DNA from: Streptomyces griseoviridis
GTDB taxonomy: Bacteria > Actinomycetota > Actinomycetes > Streptomycetales > Streptomycetaceae
Length of the DNA stretch: 64,000 bases
Direction: 5' to 3'
Assembly: GCA_014649155.1 (NCBI GenBank)
Contig: BMSM01000006.1
Coordinates: 186,001-250,000, forward strand
Shown here: piece by piece, positions 8,132 to 16,367 of the stretch
How positions within the stretch are numbered: position 1 is the first letter of the stretch
Layout: each line of letters starts with the position of its first letter
Program-made: the position numbers and the translations under genes
Notes under the pieces: generated by a model
Told to the model about the DNA's origin: nothing
What the model saw: only the letters and a program-made list of their open reading frames with translations
Databases searched by the model: none

Positions 8132-9634
8132 ATGCCCAGTGCAGAATCCACGCAAGCGAGCGCCCAGCCGGCGCCGGTGGCGCCGACCCACGAGGATCAG
8201 GTCGCGGCGGCCGGCAGTGAGCTGATCGGCGGACCCCTCGGCCGACGCGCCCTGCTCGGCACCTCCTGGTGGACCCCGGTCCGGGTGATCGCGCTCGTGG
8301 CGATCGGCATGTTCGCCCTCGGCCTGGTCCAGAAGGCGCCCTGCTACAACGGCGGCTGGTTCTTCGGTGCCGGTTCGCAGTACACGCACGCCTGCTACTC
8401 GGACATCCCGCACCTCTTCACCGGCCGCGGGTTCGCGGACGGGCTCGTCCCGTACTTCGACAAGCTCCCCGGTGACATGCAGTACCTCGAATACCCGGTA
8501 CTGACCGGCGTGTTCATGGAGGTCGCCTCCTGGCTCACGCCGGGCGGCGGCAGCGTCCAGGACCAGCAGCAGTGGTACTGGGTGGCCAACGCGGGCATGC
8601 TGATGATCTGCGCGGCGGTCATCGCGGTCTGCGTGACCCGCACCCACGCCCGGCGCCCGTGGGACGGCCTGCTGGTCGCTCTCGCGCCCGCCTTCGCCCT
8701 CACCGCCACCATCAACTGGGACCTCCTGGCCGTCGCCCTGACGGCCGCGGCGATGCTGATGTGGTCCCGGGGCCGCTCGCTCGCCTTCGGCGTCCTCCTG
8801 GGCCTCGCCACGGCCGCCAAGCTCTACCCGTTCCTGATCCTCGGTCCGCTGCTCGTCCTGTGCTGGCGGGCGGGCAAGTGGCGGGAGTACGGCACCGCCC
8901 TCGCCGGTGCCGCGGTGGCCTGGCTCGTGGTGAACCTGCCGGTGATGCTCTTCGCCTTCGACGGGTGGTCGAAGTTCTACACGTTCAGCCAGGAGCGGGG
9001 CGTCGACTTCGGGTCCTTCTGGCTGGTACTGGCCCAGAACTCGGACGACCCGCTCGGCACCGAGACGGTCAACACCCTCGCCATGGTGCTGATGCTGCTG
9101 TGCTGCGCCGCCATCGCGGCCCTCGCGCTGACCGCACCCCGCCGGCCGCGCCTCGCCCAGCTCGCCTTCCTGATCATCGCGGCGTTCATCCTCACCAACA
9201 AGGTCTACTCACCGCAGTACGTGCTGTGGCTGGTGCCGCTGGCCGTACTGGCCCGGCCGAAGTGGCGGGACTTCCTGATCTGGCAGGCGTGTGAGGTGGC
9301 CTACTTCCTCGGCATCTGGATGTACCTCGCGTACACGACCAGCGGGGACGCCCACAAGGGGCTGCCCACCGACGGCTACCACTGGGCGATCGGGGCGCAT
9401 CTGCTGGGCACGCTCTACCTCTGCGTCATGGTCGTCCGCGACGTCCTCCTGCCCGACCGGGACCCGGTGCGCCGGTCCGGGGAGGACGACCCCTCCGGCG
9501 GCGTGCTCGACGGCGCGGAGGACGTCTTCGCCCTCGGCCGCGGCGCGCGCCCGTCGTGGCCCGCCGAGGACCACGACGGGCCCCAGGTGAAGTGGGGCGC
9601 CGGGCGCCAGGACGACAGCGCGGATCCGCTCTGA
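8132..9634 (+). CDS. GT87/DUF2029-like integral membrane glycosyltransferase
   Basis: A 500-residue protein with ten or more hydrophobic segments, related to the polyprenyl-phosphate-sugar-dependent glycosyltransferases of the GT87 group (mycobacterial PimE-like). Typical blocks are YLEYPVLTG in an early loop, TINWDLLAV, ATAAKLYPFLILGP and KVYSPQYVLWLVPL. The C-terminal about 55 residues are cytoplasmic, polar and acidic. ATG at 8132 follows AGGAT by seven bases. Upstream in-frame codons would read through the parS sites and are not credible. It lies between the PBP and the alr-like/femX pair, so a role in envelope glycan or lipid glycosylation is plausible but inferred. Confidence 0.75.
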   Translation: MPSAESTQASAQPAPVAPTHEDQVAAAGSELIGGPLGRRALLGTSWWTPVRVIALVAIGMFALGLVQKAPCYNGGWFFGAGSQYTHACYSDIPHLFTGRGFADGLVPYFDKLPGDMQYLEYPVLTGVFMEVASWLTPGGGSVQDQQQWYWVANAGMLMICAAVIAVCVTRTHARRPWDGLLVALAPAFALTATINWDLLAVALTAAAMLMWSRGRSLAFGVLLGLATAAKLYPFLILGPLLVLCWRAGKWREYGTALAGAAVAWLVVNLPVMLFAFDGWSKFYTFSQERGVDFGSFWLVLAQNSDDPLGTETVNTLAMVLMLLCCAAIAALALTAPRRPRLAQLAFLIIAAFILTNKVYSPQYVLWLVPLAVLARPKWRDFLIWQACEVAYFLGIWMYLAYTTSGDAHKGLPTDGYHWAIGAHLLGTLYLCVMVVRDVLLPDRDPVRRSGEDDPSGGVLDGAEDVFALGRGARPSWPAEDHDGPQVKWGAGRQDDSADPL

Positions 9635-9664
9635 GCGAACGCCCCGGCACAGCGTCCCGTTCCG

Positions 9665-9713
9665 GACACGCGGAAGGCCGTACACGGTGATCGTGTACGG
9701 CCTTCCGCGTGTC
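9665..9713. terminator. bidirectional terminator, perfect 21-bp arms
   Basis: Perfect 21-base inverted repeat (9665-9685 and 9693-9713) with a 7-nt loop lies between the convergent glycosyltransferase and alr-like genes. It would serve both strands. Confidence 0.85.
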
Positions 9714-9728
9714 CCGCCGGAGCTGCCC

Positions 9729-10760
9729 TCAGCGGTCGAGGATGCGGTCGTACTGCGTGGTGGTGTGGCGCAGGTGGGCCACCAGCTCGTCACCCACCTG
9801 CGGCTCCGGGGCGTCCGAGGGCACGAACAGGATGGAGACCTGCATGTGCGGCGGCTCGGCGAACCAGCGCTGCTTGCCGCCCCAGACGAACGGCGACAGG
9901 TTCCGGTTCACCGTGGCCAGGCCGGCCCGGGCGACGCCCTTGGCGCGCGGCATCACGCCGTGCAGCGCCTTCGGCGCCTCCAGACCCACACCGTGCGAGG
10001 TGCCGCCGGCCACGACCACCAGGAAGCCGTCGGAGGCCGCCTTCTGCTGCCGGTAACCGAATCGCTCCCCCTTGGCGACCCGGGTGACGTCCAGCACCGC
10101 TCCGCGGTACTCGGTCGCCTCGTGGTCCCCCAGCCACAGCCGGGTGCCGATCCGGGCCCGGAACCGGGTCTGCGGGAACTGCTGCTGGAGACGGGCGAGT
10201 TCATCGGCCTTGAGGTGACTGACGAACATGGTGTGCAGCGGCAGCCGGGCCGCGCGCAGCCGGTCCATCCAGCCGATGACCTCCTCGACGGCGTCCGAGC
10301 CGTCGGTGCGGTCCAGCGGCAGGTGGATGGCGAAGCCCTCCAGGCGGACGTTCTCTATGGCGGCGTGCAGCTGGGGCAGGTCCTGCTCGGAGATGCCGTG
10401 CCGCTTCATCGAGGACATCACCTCGATGACCACCCGCGCGCCGACCAGCCCGTAGACGCCGTCGATGGACGACACCGAGCGGATCACCCGGTCGGGCAGC
10501 GGCACGGGCTCCTCGCCGCGCCGGTACGGCGTGAGGACCAGCAGGTCACCACCGAAGAAGTCCTTGATCCGGGCGGCCTCGTACGTCGTGCCGACGGCCA
10601 GCACGTCGGAGCCCAGCCGGGTCGCCTCCTCCGCGAGCCGCTCGTGCCCGAAGCCGTAGCCGTTGCCCTTGCAGACCGGGACCAGTCCGGGGAACTGCTC
10701 CTGCACGTGCTTGTGGTGCGCCCGCCAGCGCGCGGTGTCGACGTAGAGCGTGAGCGCCAT
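9729..10760 (-). CDS. alanine racemase-like fold-III PLP protein, atypical
   Basis: A 343-residue protein resembling the N-terminal barrel of alanine racemases. The PLP lysine lies in the CKGNGYGFG motif (compare VKANAYGHG), near residue 31. The usual C-terminal GYADG block carrying the second catalytic tyrosine is not seen. In its place is GGTSHGVGLEAP. It is therefore unlikely to be a classic alanine racemase and may act on another amino acid or regulate PLP or lipid-II amino-acid supply. The gene sits 49 bp downstream of femX on the same strand and is probably co-transcribed, which suggests a link to peptidoglycan bridge formation. ATG at 10760 is the only reasonable start. Confidence 0.72.
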   Translation of the reverse strand: MALTLYVDTARWRAHHKHVQEQFPGLVPVCKGNGYGFGHERLAEEATRLGSDVLAVGTTYEAARIKDFFGGDLLVLTPYRRGEEPVPLPDRVIRSVSSIDGVYGLVGARVVIEVMSSMKRHGISEQDLPQLHAAIENVRLEGFAIHLPLDRTDGSDAVEEVIGWMDRLRAARLPLHTMFVSHLKADELARLQQQFPQTRFRARIGTRLWLGDHEATEYRGAVLDVTRVAKGERFGYRQQKAASDGFLVVVAGGTSHGVGLEAPKALHGVMPRAKGVARAGLATVNRNLSPFVWGGKQRWFAEPPHMQVSILFVPSDAPEPQVGDELVAHLRHTTTQYDRILDR

Positions 10761-10809
10761 GGCCGGACCTGGAACCTTTCTCGTGGCTGCGTGTGTAGGG
10801 GGTGGGGTG

Positions 10810-11931
10810 TCAGCGACGCGACATGTAGAGGTCGAGAGCCTTGTGGAGCAGCTTGTTCAGCGGGAAGTCCCACTCGCCGAGGTACTCGGCCGCCTGGCCG
10901 CCCGTGCCGACCTTGAACTGGATCAGGCCGAAGAGATGGTCGGTCTCGTCCAGGGAGTCGGAGATGCCCCGCAGGTCGTAGACGGTGGCACCGAGCGCGT
11001 AGGCGTCGCGCAGCATCGTCCACTGCATCGCGTTCGACGGCCGGAACTCACGGCCGATGTTGTCGGAGGCGCCGTAGGAGTACCAGACGTGCCCGCCGAC
11101 GATCAGCATGGTCGCCGCGGACAGGTTCACGCCGTTGTGCCGGGCGAAGTACAGCCGCATGCGGTTGGGGTCCTCGGTGTTGAGGGCCGACCACATGCGC
11201 TGGAAGTAGGAGAGCGGGCGCGGCCGGAAGTGGTCGCGCACGGCGGTGATCTCGTACAGCCGCTGCCACTCCTCCAGATCGTGGTAGCCGCCCTGGACGA
11301 CCTCGACACCGGCCTTCTCGGCCTTCTTGATGTTGCGGCGCCACAGCTGGTTGAAGTTCTTGTGGACCTCTTCCAGGGAGCGGTTGGCCAGCGGCACCTG
11401 GAAGACGTAACGGGGCTGTACGTCGCCGAAGCCGGCGCCGCCGTCCTCGCCCTGCTGCCAGCCCATCTTGCGCAGCTTGTCGGCCACCTCGAAGGCGCGC
11501 GGCTCGATGAAGTCGGCCTCGATGTCGCGCAGACGCTTGACGTCGGGGTCCTGGATGCCCTTCTTGATGGAGGTCGCGTCCCAGCGCCGGATGATCACCG
11601 GCGGGCCCATCTTGACCGAAAAGGCACCCTGGCGCTTGAGGTGCGCCAGCATCGGCTCCAGCCACTCCTGGAGGTTCGGCGCGAACCAGTTGATGACCGG
11701 GCCTTCGGGAAGGTAGGCGAGGTAGCGCTTGATCTTGGGCAGCTGCCGGTACAGGACCAGGCCCGCGCCGACCAGCTCACCGGTCCGGTCGTCGAACCAG
11801 CCGAGGTTCTCCGAACGCCACTCCGCCTTGACGTCAGCCCACGCCGGGACCTGCATGTGACTCGCCGACGGCAGGCTCTGGATGTACGCCAGATGCTGCT
11901 CGCGACTGATGGTCCTCAGGGTCAGGCTCAT
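10810..11931 (-). CDS. femX: FemX-type peptidoglycan bridge aminoacyltransferase
   Basis: A 373-residue FemAB-family protein with two GNAT-like folds. It is expected to transfer the first amino acid (glycine in Streptomyces) from aminoacyl-tRNA to the diaminopimelate side chain of lipid II in the cytoplasm. Typical stretches are HMQVPAWADVKAEWRSENLGW near the start, LRRRNIKKAEKAGVEV-like text in the middle, and GGHVWYSYGASDNIGREFRPSNAM with LRGISDSLD near the end. The start is ATG at 11931, preceded by GAGGAG at eight bases. A femX gene is known at this chromosomal place in S. coelicolor, where it is important for viability and lipid II branching. Confidence 0.9.
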   Translation of the reverse strand: MSLTLRTISREQHLAYIQSLPSASHMQVPAWADVKAEWRSENLGWFDDRTGELVGAGLVLYRQLPKIKRYLAYLPEGPVINWFAPNLQEWLEPMLAHLKRQGAFSVKMGPPVIIRRWDATSIKKGIQDPDVKRLRDIEADFIEPRAFEVADKLRKMGWQQGEDGGAGFGDVQPRYVFQVPLANRSLEEVHKNFNQLWRRNIKKAEKAGVEVVQGGYHDLEEWQRLYEITAVRDHFRPRPLSYFQRMWSALNTEDPNRMRLYFARHNGVNLSAATMLIVGGHVWYSYGASDNIGREFRPSNAMQWTMLRDAYALGATVYDLRGISDSLDETDHLFGLIQFKVGTGGQAAEYLGEWDFPLNKLLHKALDLYMSRR

Positions 11932-12108
11932 TAGGGGCGCTCCTCGGGCTGGTTCGTCCCCATGGGTACAGGGGCTCCGGCTCTCGCGCGAAGCCTACTG
12001 CGCCCGCGGGACGCCCCGACTGGGCGCACGGCACGTTCGCCGCGGCCGGACCCCGGGCCCGGCCGCGGCCGGAGCGTCACCCGCCGTTCGGACGGGGTGC
12101 CCCCGGCG

Positions 12109-12423
12109 TCAGTCGATGACCCCGCCGAAGAGACCGCCGTGCGCCATACCCAGGAGGAGGCCGACGCCCGCCGCTCCCATGCCCACGATCAGGCCGAAGC
12201 GTTCCCGGGTGGTCACCGAGACCCACTGGCCGTAGGCGCCGGCGAGGAGGCCGAGCAGGCCGGCCCAGGAGCTGAGCAGGTGCAGATGGTGGAAGAAGCC
12301 GGTGATGAAGGCCAGGACGCCCAGCACCAGGGTCACGGCCATCAGGGCGTCCTGGAGCGGGTGGGGCTTGCCGTCCGTGGCGAAGAGGCCGCCGGCGGTG
12401 TCGGTCCGCATTGCCTGTGCCAT
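12109..12423 (-). CDS. small conserved membrane protein
   Basis: A 104-residue protein with three likely transmembrane helices (about 24-46, 50-68 and 76-96) and a short hydrophilic N-terminus. The start is ATG at 12423 because AGGAGG lies seven bases upstream. An earlier in-frame ATG has no ribosome binding site. It is divergent from rpsF. I do not recognise a function. Genes of this kind occur at this place in other Streptomyces. Confidence 0.7.
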   Translation of the reverse strand: MAQAMRTDTAGGLFATDGKPHPLQDALMAVTLVLGVLAFITGFFHHLHLLSSWAGLLGLLAGAYGQWVSVTTRERFGLIVGMGAAGVGLLLGMAHGGLFGGVID

Positions 12424-12595
12424 GGGCACCTCCTGCGAGAAGCGGCGCATCGTAGCGCCTGACGCACCCGTTGTGTACAGATTGTCTGCCTCTGCGGCCG
12501 GATTTCAACCGGAAGCGGGGGTGCGGGTAGTGTGTACCGTCTGCACCGGTGTCTGCCCAGTGACAGCCCTGTGAGCCCTGACGGTCGACCCCGAT

Positions 12596-12670
12596 TGTCA
12601 GTGGCCGCTGTTCTACTGACAGGTACCGAGGCGAACGCATCACAACCCTCCTGCCACGGAACGACCGTGG
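12596..12670 (+). promoter_or_regulatory. rpsF leader hairpins, possible r-protein autoregulatory site
   Basis: Two inverted repeats lie in the rpsF leader: TGTCAGT/ACTGACA (12596-12602 and 12615-12621) and CCACGG/CCGTGG (12654-12659 and 12665-12670, loop AACGA). In other bacteria the S6:S18 complex binds a CCG-containing hairpin in the rpsF leader. The second hairpin, 15 bases before the Shine-Dalgarno, is a candidate, but the consensus fold is not proven here. Confidence 0.35.
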
Positions 12671-12699
12671 CCGCTGAGTCCAAAGGAGGTGGGTTCCAC

Positions 12700-12990
12700 A
12701 TGCGTCACTACGAGGTGATGGTCATCCTCGACCCCGATGTCGAGGAGCGCGCTGTCTCTCCGCTGATCGAGAACTTCCTGTCCGTCGTCCGTGACGGTGG
12801 CGGAAAGGTCGAGAAGGTCGACACCTGGGGCCGTCGTCGTCTCGCGTACGAGATCAAGAAGAAGCCCGAGGGCATCTACTCGGTCATCGACCTGCAGGCC
12901 GAGCCTGCGGTCGTCAAGGAGCTCGACCGCCAGATGAACCTGAACGAGTCGGTCCTCCGGACCAAGGTCCTCCGTCCCGAGACCCACTGA
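12700..12990 (+). CDS. rpsF: 30S ribosomal protein bS6
   Basis: A 96-residue S6 protein of the small subunit platform, where it pairs with S18. The N-terminus [19 protein letters not shown] and the block [16 protein letters not shown] are family signatures. The start is ATG at 12700 after a near-perfect AAAGGAGGT. It is the first gene of the rpsF-ssb-rpsR-rplI operon, which is transcribed away from the small membrane protein gene. Confidence 0.97.
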   Translation: MRHYEVMVILDPDVEERAVSPLIENFLSVVRDGGGKVEKVDTWGRRRLAYEIKKKPEGIYSVIDLQAEPAVVKELDRQMNLNESVLRTKVLRPETH

Positions 12991-13064
12991 GCTCCCGCTC
13001 AGCCGGTCCGGGATTCGAGTAGCAGCACAAGCAGCCAGCAGCAAACCCGCCGAGAGGTTCCCCC

Positions 13065-13661
13065 ATGGCAGGCGAGACCGTCATCACGGTCGTCGGCAAT
13101 CTTGTCGACGACCCCGAGCTGCGCTTCACCCCCTCCGGTGCGGCCGTCGCGAAGTTCCGTGTCGCGTCCACTCCCCGCACCTTCGACCGTCAGACCAACG
13201 AGTGGAAGGACGGCGAGAGCCTGTTCCTGACCTGCTCGGTCTGGCGCCAGGCGGCGGAGAACGTTGCCGAGTCGCTCCAGCGAGGCATGCGCGTCATCGT
13301 GCAGGGCCGGCTGAAGCAGCGGTCCTACGAGGACCGTGAGGGCGTCAAGCGCACGGTCTACGAGCTGGACGTCGACGAGGTCGGCGCCAGCCTGCGCAAC
13401 GCCACGGCCAAGGTCACCAAGACCTCGGGCCAGGGCCGCGGAGGCCAGGGCGGCTACGGCGGCGGTGGCGGCGGCGCCCAGGGTGGCGGCGGCTGGGGCG
13501 GCGGCCCCGGCGGTGGCCAGCAGGGCGGCGGCGCTCCGGCCGACGACCCGTGGGCGACCGGCGCTCCCGCCGGTGGCCAGCAGGGCGGCGGCGGTGGCGG
13601 CTGGGGTGGAAACTCCGGCGGCGGCGGTGGCGGCGGCTACTCGGACGAGCCCCCCTTCTAG
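13065..13661 (+). CDS. ssb: single-stranded DNA-binding protein
   Basis: A 198-residue SSB. The OB-fold domain (1-112) starts [23 protein letters not shown] and carries the usual [16 protein letters not shown] helix. A long Gly-rich linker with Gln-Gln-Gly-Gly units follows (about 122-192). The acidic tip ends DEPPF, the docking motif for replication and repair partners. Its place between rpsF and rpsR is the ancestral arrangement. This is the essential replicative SSB rather than a competence paralogue. Confidence 0.97.
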   Translation: MAGETVITVVGNLVDDPELRFTPSGAAVAKFRVASTPRTFDRQTNEWKDGESLFLTCSVWRQAAENVAESLQRGMRVIVQGRLKQRSYEDREGVKRTVYELDVDEVGASLRNATAKVTKTSGQGRGGQGGYGGGGGGAQGGGGWGGGPGGGQQGGGAPADDPWATGAPAGGQQGGGGGGWGGNSGGGGGGGYSDEPPF

Positions 13662-13732
13662 GGCGCCCCTTCAGGGACGCCCTCCGGGGTCGGGTTCGTA
13701 CCCACACTTCTTGATCACACAGGAGAATCACC

Positions 13733-13969
13733 ATGGCGAAGCCGCCTGTGCGCAAGCCGAAGAAGAAGGTCTGCGCTTTCTGCAAGGACAAGGTCACGTA
13801 CGTGGACTACAAGGACACGAACATGCTGCGGAAGTTCATTTCCGACCGCGGCAAGATCCGTGCCCGCCGCGTGACCGGCAACTGCACGCAGCACCAGCGT
13901 GACGTCGCCACGGCCGTGAAGAACAGCCGTGAGATGGCGCTGCTGCCCTACACCTCCACCGCGCGATAA
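13733..13969 (+). CDS. rpsR: 30S ribosomal protein bS18, zinc-binding (C+) form
   Basis: A 78-residue S18. Cys14, Cys17, Cys51 and His54 form a complete zinc-ligand set, which marks the C+ form. Streptomyces genomes usually also carry a zinc-free paralogue under Zur control elsewhere. RBS AGGAG precedes the ATG. It is the third gene of the operon, 19 bp before rplI. Confidence 0.96.
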   Translation: MAKPPVRKPKKKVCAFCKDKVTYVDYKDTNMLRKFISDRGKIRARRVTGNCTQHQRDVATAVKNSREMALLPYTSTAR

Positions 13970-13987
13970 GGGAAGGGTGACCGAAAC

Positions 13988-14434
13988 ATGAAGATCATCC
14001 TCACCCACGAGGTCTCCGGCCTCGGTGCCGCGGGCGACGTCGTCGACGTCAAGGACGGTTACGCTCGCAACTACCTGATCCCGCGGAAGTTCGCTATCCG
14101 CTGGACCAAGGGCGGCGAGAAGGACGTCGAGCAGATCCGTCGTGCTCGCAAGATCCACGAGATCCAGACCATCGAGCAGGCCAACCAGGTGAAGGCCCAG
14201 CTCGAGGGCGTCAAGGTCCGCCTGGCCGTCCGCGCCGGCGACGCGGGCCGGCTCTTCGGTTCCGTCACGCAGGCCGACATCGCCTCGGCGATCAAGGCTG
14301 CCGGTGGCCCCGAGGTCGACAAGCGCCGCATCGAGGTCGGCTCGCCGATCAAGACGCTGGGCGCCCACGAGACGTCCGTGCGTCTGCACCCCGAGGTCGA
14401 CGCCAAGGTCAACCTCGAGGTCGTCGCGGCCTGA
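13988..14434 (+). CDS. rplI: 50S ribosomal protein bL9
   Basis: A 148-residue L9 with the N-terminal RNA-binding fold ([33 protein letters not shown]), a connecting helix, and the C-terminal domain ending [14 protein letters not shown]. It is the last gene of the operon and is followed by a clear terminator at 14463-14494. Confidence 0.97.
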   Translation: MKIILTHEVSGLGAAGDVVDVKDGYARNYLIPRKFAIRWTKGGEKDVEQIRRARKIHEIQTIEQANQVKAQLEGVKVRLAVRAGDAGRLFGSVTQADIASAIKAAGGPEVDKRRIEVGSPIKTLGAHETSVRLHPEVDAKVNLEVVAA

Positions 14435-14462
14435 GTGCCGTACTGCCGCTGAGCGGTGAGTG

Positions 14463-14494
14463 AAGGGGCCGTGTCCTCCGAAACGCGGCCCCTT
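14463..14494 (+). terminator. intrinsic terminator of the rpsF operon
   Basis: Arms AAGGGGCCG (14463-14471) and CGGCCCCTT (14486-14494) are followed by TCTC. This is a compact hairpin with a short pyrimidine tail. Confidence 0.8.
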
Positions 14495-14553
14495 TCTCAT
14501 GCACCGGTGACCTTTCCGTCAGGGCGTTTCGCACGAGAAGGGCGTAGGCGGAT

Positions 14554-14567
14554 GTTTCACGTGAAAC
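14554..14567. other. parS site (exact)
   Basis: Exact parS between the convergent rplI and MATE genes, ending three bases before the MATE stop codon. Confidence 0.88.
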
Positions 14568-14570
14568 GCG

Positions 14571-15908
14571 TCAGCGCGTCGCACCCGTCACGACCCAGCG
14601 GCCGGAACGGGTCCGTACCCACAGCGTCACCAGGCGGACGGTCATCATCAGTGCCATGGCCGCCCAGAGGGCGGTGAGTCCGCCGCCCAGGGCGGGCACG
14701 AGCAGGGCCACCGGGGTGAAGACCGCCAGGGTGAGCAGCATCGCCCGAGCCAGATAGGGGCCGTCGCCCGCGCCCATCAGCACCCCGTCCAGGACGTAGA
14801 CCACGCCGCAGACCGGTTGCGACAGCGCCACGACCACCAGGGCGGGCAGGGCCGAGTCCTTGACCGTGGCGTCGCCGGTGAACAGGGGCAGGAAGGCCGG
14901 GCGGGTGATCACGACCAGCACACCGAGCACCACCCCGACGGCGATGCCCCACCCCACCATGCGTCGGCAGACGTCCCGGGCGCCCCGGTCGTCGCCGGCT
15001 CCCAGATACCGGCCGATGATGGCCTGCCCGGCGATGGCGATGGCGTCGAGGGCGAAGGCGAGCAGGCTCCACAGGGACAGGACGATCTGGTGGGCCGCGA
15101 TGTCGGCGTCCCCGAGCCGGGCCGCGACCGCCGTGGTGATCATGAGGATCGCCCGCAGGGAGAGGGTGCGGACCAGCAGTGGTACGCCGGCCTGGGCGGA
15201 GGCCCTGATGCCGGCGAGGTCCGGGCGCAGCGAGGCGCCGTGCCGGCGGGCGCCGCGGACGACGACCACGAGGTAGACGGCGGCCATGCCGCACTGGGCG
15301 ATGACCGTGCCCCAGGCCGAGCCGGCGATGCCGAGGCCGGCGCCGTAGACCAGCCCGGCGTTGAGGGCGGCGTTCGCGACGAAGCCCGCGACGGCTACGT
15401 ACAGCGGTGTCCTGGTGTCCTGGAGGCCCCGCAGGACGCCGGTCGCCGCCAGGACGACGAGCATGGCGGGGATGCCGAGCGAGGAGATGCGCAGATAGGT
15501 GATGGCATAGGGGGCCGCGGTGTCGGAGGCGCCGAAGAGGTCCACGAGGAACGGCGCGGTGGGCAGGACGACGGCGATGACCGCGGCGCCGAGCAGCAGG
15601 GCCAGCCAGATGCCGTCCATGCCCTGGCGGATGGCGGACTGGAGGTCGTCCGCGCCGACGCGCCGGGAGACGGCGGCGGTGGTGGCGTAGGCGAGGAAGA
15701 CGAAGACGCTGACGGCGGTGGTCAGCAGGGCCGAGGCGACGCCGAGGCCGGCGAGTTGCGCGGTGCCGAGGTGGCCGACGATCGCGCTGTCGGCCATGAC
15801 GAAGAGGGGCTCGGCGACGAGCGCGCCGAAGGCCGGGACGGCCAAGGCGATGATCTCTCGGTCGTGCCGGCCGCGGGGGGACCGGGAGCGCGCGGGGGCC
15901 TGTGTCAT
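14571..15908 (-). CDS. MATE-family multidrug efflux protein (DinF-like)
   Basis: A 445-residue twelve-helix MATE transporter that would export drugs or metabolites using Na+ or H+. The N-terminal half begins with an Arg-rich cytoplasmic stretch and then IIALAVPAFGALVAEPLFVMADSAIVGHLG, the DinF-type signature. The second repeat starts near LLVRTLSLRAILMITTAVAARLGDADIAAHQI. The start is ATG at 15908. It has no Shine-Dalgarno but lies seven bases after a good -10, so the mRNA is probably leaderless. Confidence 0.87.
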   Translation of the reverse strand: MTQAPARSRSPRGRHDREIIALAVPAFGALVAEPLFVMADSAIVGHLGTAQLAGLGVASALLTTAVSVFVFLAYATTAAVSRRVGADDLQSAIRQGMDGIWLALLLGAAVIAVVLPTAPFLVDLFGASDTAAPYAITYLRISSLGIPAMLVVLAATGVLRGLQDTRTPLYVAVAGFVANAALNAGLVYGAGLGIAGSAWGTVIAQCGMAAVYLVVVVRGARRHGASLRPDLAGIRASAQAGVPLLVRTLSLRAILMITTAVAARLGDADIAAHQIVLSLWSLLAFALDAIAIAGQAIIGRYLGAGDDRGARDVCRRMVGWGIAVGVVLGVLVVITRPAFLPLFTGDATVKDSALPALVVVALSQPVCGVVYVLDGVLMGAGDGPYLARAMLLTLAVFTPVALLVPALGGGLTALWAAMALMMTVRLVTLWVRTRSGRWVVTGATR

Positions 15909-15953
15909 GGGTACCAATCTAAACTTCCACAGGTAAGAGATGCAAAGCGCTTT
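15908..15953 (-). promoter_or_regulatory. MATE gene promoter with overlapping palindrome, leaderless start
   Basis: On the minus strand a -35 TTGCAT (15945-15940), an 18-bp spacer and a -10 TAGATT (15921-15916) place the transcription start at or next to the ATG at 15908. The palindrome AAAGCGCTTT (15944-15953) overlaps the -35 edge. Its central CG and flanks look like a LacI-family operator. Confidence 0.6.
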
Positions 15954-16096
15954 CAACCCTTACCTTTTGTCCGGTGGCGCAGATATCCGGGCGTGTCCCG
16001 TAACGATCTCGACCTGGCGGGGAAAGTTTTTCTTCTGCACAGCCGGTGGACGGTGAAGGCGCAGGTCAGCGGGGTGCGGTGGGAAGGGGCGAGGGC

Positions 16097-16185
16097 TTGT
16101 TCACAGGGCTGTCCACCGGGTCGTGCACAGGTTTCGGGAAGTTCTCCACAACATCTGGCCGCTCGTCCACATGGCCTGTGGATAA
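16097..16185. promoter_or_regulatory. DnaA-box cluster upstream of dnaB
   Basis: Near-consensus DnaA boxes (Streptomyces consensus TTGTCCACA, E. coli TTATCCACA) occur at 16097-16105 (TTGTTCACA), 16109-16117 (CTGTCCACC), 16121-16129 (TCGTGCACA, two mismatches), 16142-16150 (TTCTCCACA) and 16163-16171 (TCGTCCACA). An exact TTATCCACA lies on the minus strand at 16177-16185. Six sites in 89 bp exceed chance and suggest DnaA binding between the MATE gene and dnaB. The rest of the MATE-dnaB gap holds no gene. Confidence 0.65.
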
Positions 16186-16367
16186 CCAGATTGGCTGACG
16201 GTGCCGACGGGCCTACGGTGGTCCGGCGCCCGCTCCGTCCACCGGTTCGCGAAACGGGATGAATCCATCGCGCCGCATGTGGAGTTGGGCCTCTGATTTG
16301 TCAGTGCCGTGCCGTAGAAATGAGGGGCACGGCGAGGTCCGCGCGGCGGACGGGAGGAGGTGGCTCG

